From: Anderseniella sp. Alg231-50
GTDB lineage: Bacteria > Pseudomonadota > Alphaproteobacteria > Rhizobiales > Aestuariivirgaceae
DNA: 64,000 nt
Direction: 5' to 3'
Assembly (NCBI RefSeq): GCF_900149695.1
Contig: NZ_LT703003.1
Span: forward strand, 124,001 to 188,000
Shown: positions 62,729 to 64,000 of the stretch, one piece after another
How positions within the stretch are numbered: the first letter of the stretch is position 1
Layout of the letters: each line of letters starts with the position of its first letter
Notes under the pieces: generated by a model
Seen by the model: the letters and a program-made list of their open reading frames with translations, nothing else
The model's database searches: none
What the model was told of the DNA's origin: nothing
Translations under genes and position numbers: made by a program

Positions 62729-64000
62729 ATGAAACTCGATGAATGGCTAAAGCAGGCTGATACGACCAAGGCAAAATTTGCCCGCGCGCTGGACATTTCC
62801 GCCGGGCGAATTTCGCAGTTGCTGGCCGGCGACACGCCGTCACTGGACCTGGCCATCAAAATTCAGGTTTTGACCCGCGACAAGGTGAAACCGGTGGATT
62901 TCTCGTCCCACCTTGAAGGAGAACATGACATGACCAGTTCGCTGGATACCGTTGCAAGCGCCATCGCGGCCATCAAGGCCGGCGAGATGGTCGTGGTGGT
63001 CGACGATGACGACCGGGAAAACGAAGGCGACCTGATTGCGGCTGCCTCCAAGGTCACCAACGAACAGATGGCGATGATGGTGCGCCACGGCTCCGGCATT
63101 GTGTGCGCACCGATGACCCGGGAAGACGCACGCCGCCTCAAGCTGGACCCGATGGTATCGGACAATGACGCCCCGCTCGGCACTGCCTTCACGGTGTCCA
63201 TCGACTACAAGGAAGGCCTGACCACGGGCATTTCGGCCAAGGAACGCAGCGCCACGGTGCATGCGCTGGCCAACGCCAATGTACACGCGGAAGATTTCGT
63301 GCGGCCCGGCCACGTATTTCCGCTGATCGCCAAGCGCGGCGGCGTGCTGATGCGTTCCGGCCACACCGAAGCGGCCGTCGACCTGGCCCGGCTCGCCGGC
63401 GAACCGCCGGTCGGCGTGATCTGCGAACTGGTCAATGATGACGGCACGGTCAAGCGCGGCCAGCAGGTCATGGATTTTGCCCGCGAGCACGACTTCAAAA
63501 TCATATCGGTGGCCGATCTCATAGCCTACCGCCAACAGCGTGAACGCCTGGTGGAGCGCGACGGCGAGTTCCAGGTCGACACCCCGTCAGGACCGGCCAA
63601 CGGCATTGCCTACTCAACCTCGTTCGACCCGGTCCAGCATCTGGCTCTGGTCTATGGCGATACGTCATCCGGCACAGATATTCCGGTTCGCCTGCATCGG
63701 CAGGACCTGGTTGAAGACGTCCTGGGCAGCCGCGACACACTGAATGCGGTCTACGAGATTTTCCGCAAGGAAGGCTGCGGCATCCTGATCTATCTGCGCG
63801 AAGGCGTCGCTGGCGTGCCGGCCTCCAAGCTGGGCCAGCCGGACCTGGATGAAGACACCGCATCTTCGCGTGCCCGGGCTGAAAGCTGGCGCGATGTGGG
63901 GCTTGGCGCGCAAATCCTGCGTGACCTGTCGGTAACGTCAATCAGGCTGATTGCCAGTCGGTCGCGGCACTATGTCGGCCTGTCCGGTTTTGACATCGAG
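62729..64000 (+). CDS. ribB: HTH-DHBP synthase-degenerate GTP cyclohydrolase II fusion (RibB, 3' end missing)
   Basis: The open frame of 424 codons reaches the window edge. Residues 1-67 are a Cro/CI-type helix-turn-helix (KFARALDISAGRISQLLAG, then SLDLAIKIQVL). From residue 68 (ATG 62930) comes DHBP synthase with DDDDRENEGDLI, RHGSGIVCAPM, RPGHVFPLIAKRGGVLMRS and GHTEAAVDLARLAG, which makes the riboflavin precursor from ribulose-5-phosphate. From about residue 290 comes a GTP cyclohydrolase II-like domain in which the zinc cysteines are gone (VLGSRDTLNA instead of the G-S-x-R-C-D-C-G pattern), as in RibBX proteins. AAGGAG lies 8 bp before ATG 62930, so a shorter RibBX may also be made; ATG 62729 has no clear ribosome site. 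Confidence 0.9.
   Translation, partial: MKLDEWLKQADTTKAKFARALDISAGRISQLLAGDTPSLDLAIKIQVLTRDKVKPVDFSSHLEGEHDMTSSLDTVASAIAAIKAGEMVVVVDDDDRENEGDLIAAASKVTNEQMAMMVRHGSGIVCAPMTREDARRLKLDPMVSDNDAPLGTAFTVSIDYKEGLTTGISAKERSATVHALANANVHAEDFVRPGHVFPLIAKRGGVLMRSGHTEAAVDLARLAGEPPVGVICELVNDDGTVKRGQQVMDFAREHDFKIISVADLIAYRQQRERLVERDGEFQVDTPSGPANGIAYSTSFDPVQHLALVYGDTSSGTDIPVRLHRQDLVEDVLGSRDTLNAVYEIFRKEGCGILIYLREGVAGVPASKLGQPDLDEDTASSRARAESWRDVGLGAQILRDLSVTSIRLIASRSRHYVGLSGFDIE

Noticed and set aside
1-64000. CRISPR arrays, insertion sequences, prophage or integrative elements
   Set aside because: No regularly spaced repeats, transposase, integrase or tRNA-linked attachment site was seen.

Overview
The window looks like a chromosomal piece of an alphaproteobacterium of the order Hyphomicrobiales (Rhizobiales). 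The evidence is gene content and order: cycHJKL (ccmIEFH) followed by degP, an OmpR-type regulator, a sensor kinase and glnE, with a PleC-like kinase and a FeuPQ-like two-component system nearby, plus a MucR/Ros regulator, DUF1491, DUF2336, DUF5330 and PAS_5 proteins. Base composition is moderately GC-rich, TTG and GTG starts are common, and many neighbouring genes overlap by ATGA. I see no rRNA, tRNA, CRISPR, phage or insertion sequence. Almost all of the window is dense coding sequence.

Layout. 1-8 kb: start of an enoyl-CoA hydratase divergent from a TetR regulator, then amine and amino-acid oxidation genes (PuuB-like oxidase, MFS carrier, Rieske oxygenase with a bridging glutamate, RidA, DadA-like dehydrogenase) and a LuxR-HTH/GAF regulator. 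8-15 kb: pepN, a PleC-like kinase, and a racemase-sulfotransferase pair. 15-17.4 kb: an ECF sigma operon with an EF-hand protein, an anti-sigma candidate and a metal-sensor-like periplasmic protein. 17.5-29.8 kb, minus strand: glnE, a two-component system, degP, a hydrolase-OsmC fusion and ccmHFEI. 30-38.7 kb: heterotetrameric sarcosine oxidase soxBDAG, ddl, a MetF-like reductase and a GlxA/GbdR-type regulator. The Rieske oxygenase, sarcosine oxidase and MetF-like enzyme suggest use of methylated amines (betaines) with transfer of the methyl carbon to folate. 38.6-41.2 kb: FeuPQ-like system with a small periplasmic partner. 41-47 kb: nitroreductase, panE-like gene, globin, LysR, YcgN and a class A penicillin-binding protein. 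47.5-54.7 kb: a DUF1214/DUF1254 pair, cell-envelope proteins, sufE, PAS_5, mucR and DUF2336, with a cluster of palindromic intergenic elements. 54.8-64 kb: MaoC, msrB, oligopeptidase B, a tandem-winged-helix regulator divergent from a VOC gene, gcdH, sodB, an EamA exporter and ribB.

The most unusual item is at the right edge. The ribB reading frame begins 67 codons upstream of the normal RibB start and encodes a Cro/CI-type helix-turn-helix domain fused in frame to DHBP synthase, which is followed by a GTP cyclohydrolase II-like domain that has lost its zinc cysteines. A perfect 7-bp inverted repeat lies 9 bp upstream of the first start codon. This suggests an enzyme-regulator fusion, with an internal start (good Shine-Dalgarno) that could also make the plain enzyme.

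Other sequence signals worth testing are tandem-repeat boxes upstream of both OmpR-type two-component operons, a leaderless TetR gene starting at the edge of its own operator, and palindromic repeats that supply the stop codons of two genes. All functional statements come from reading the sequence and from family knowledge; no database search was run.
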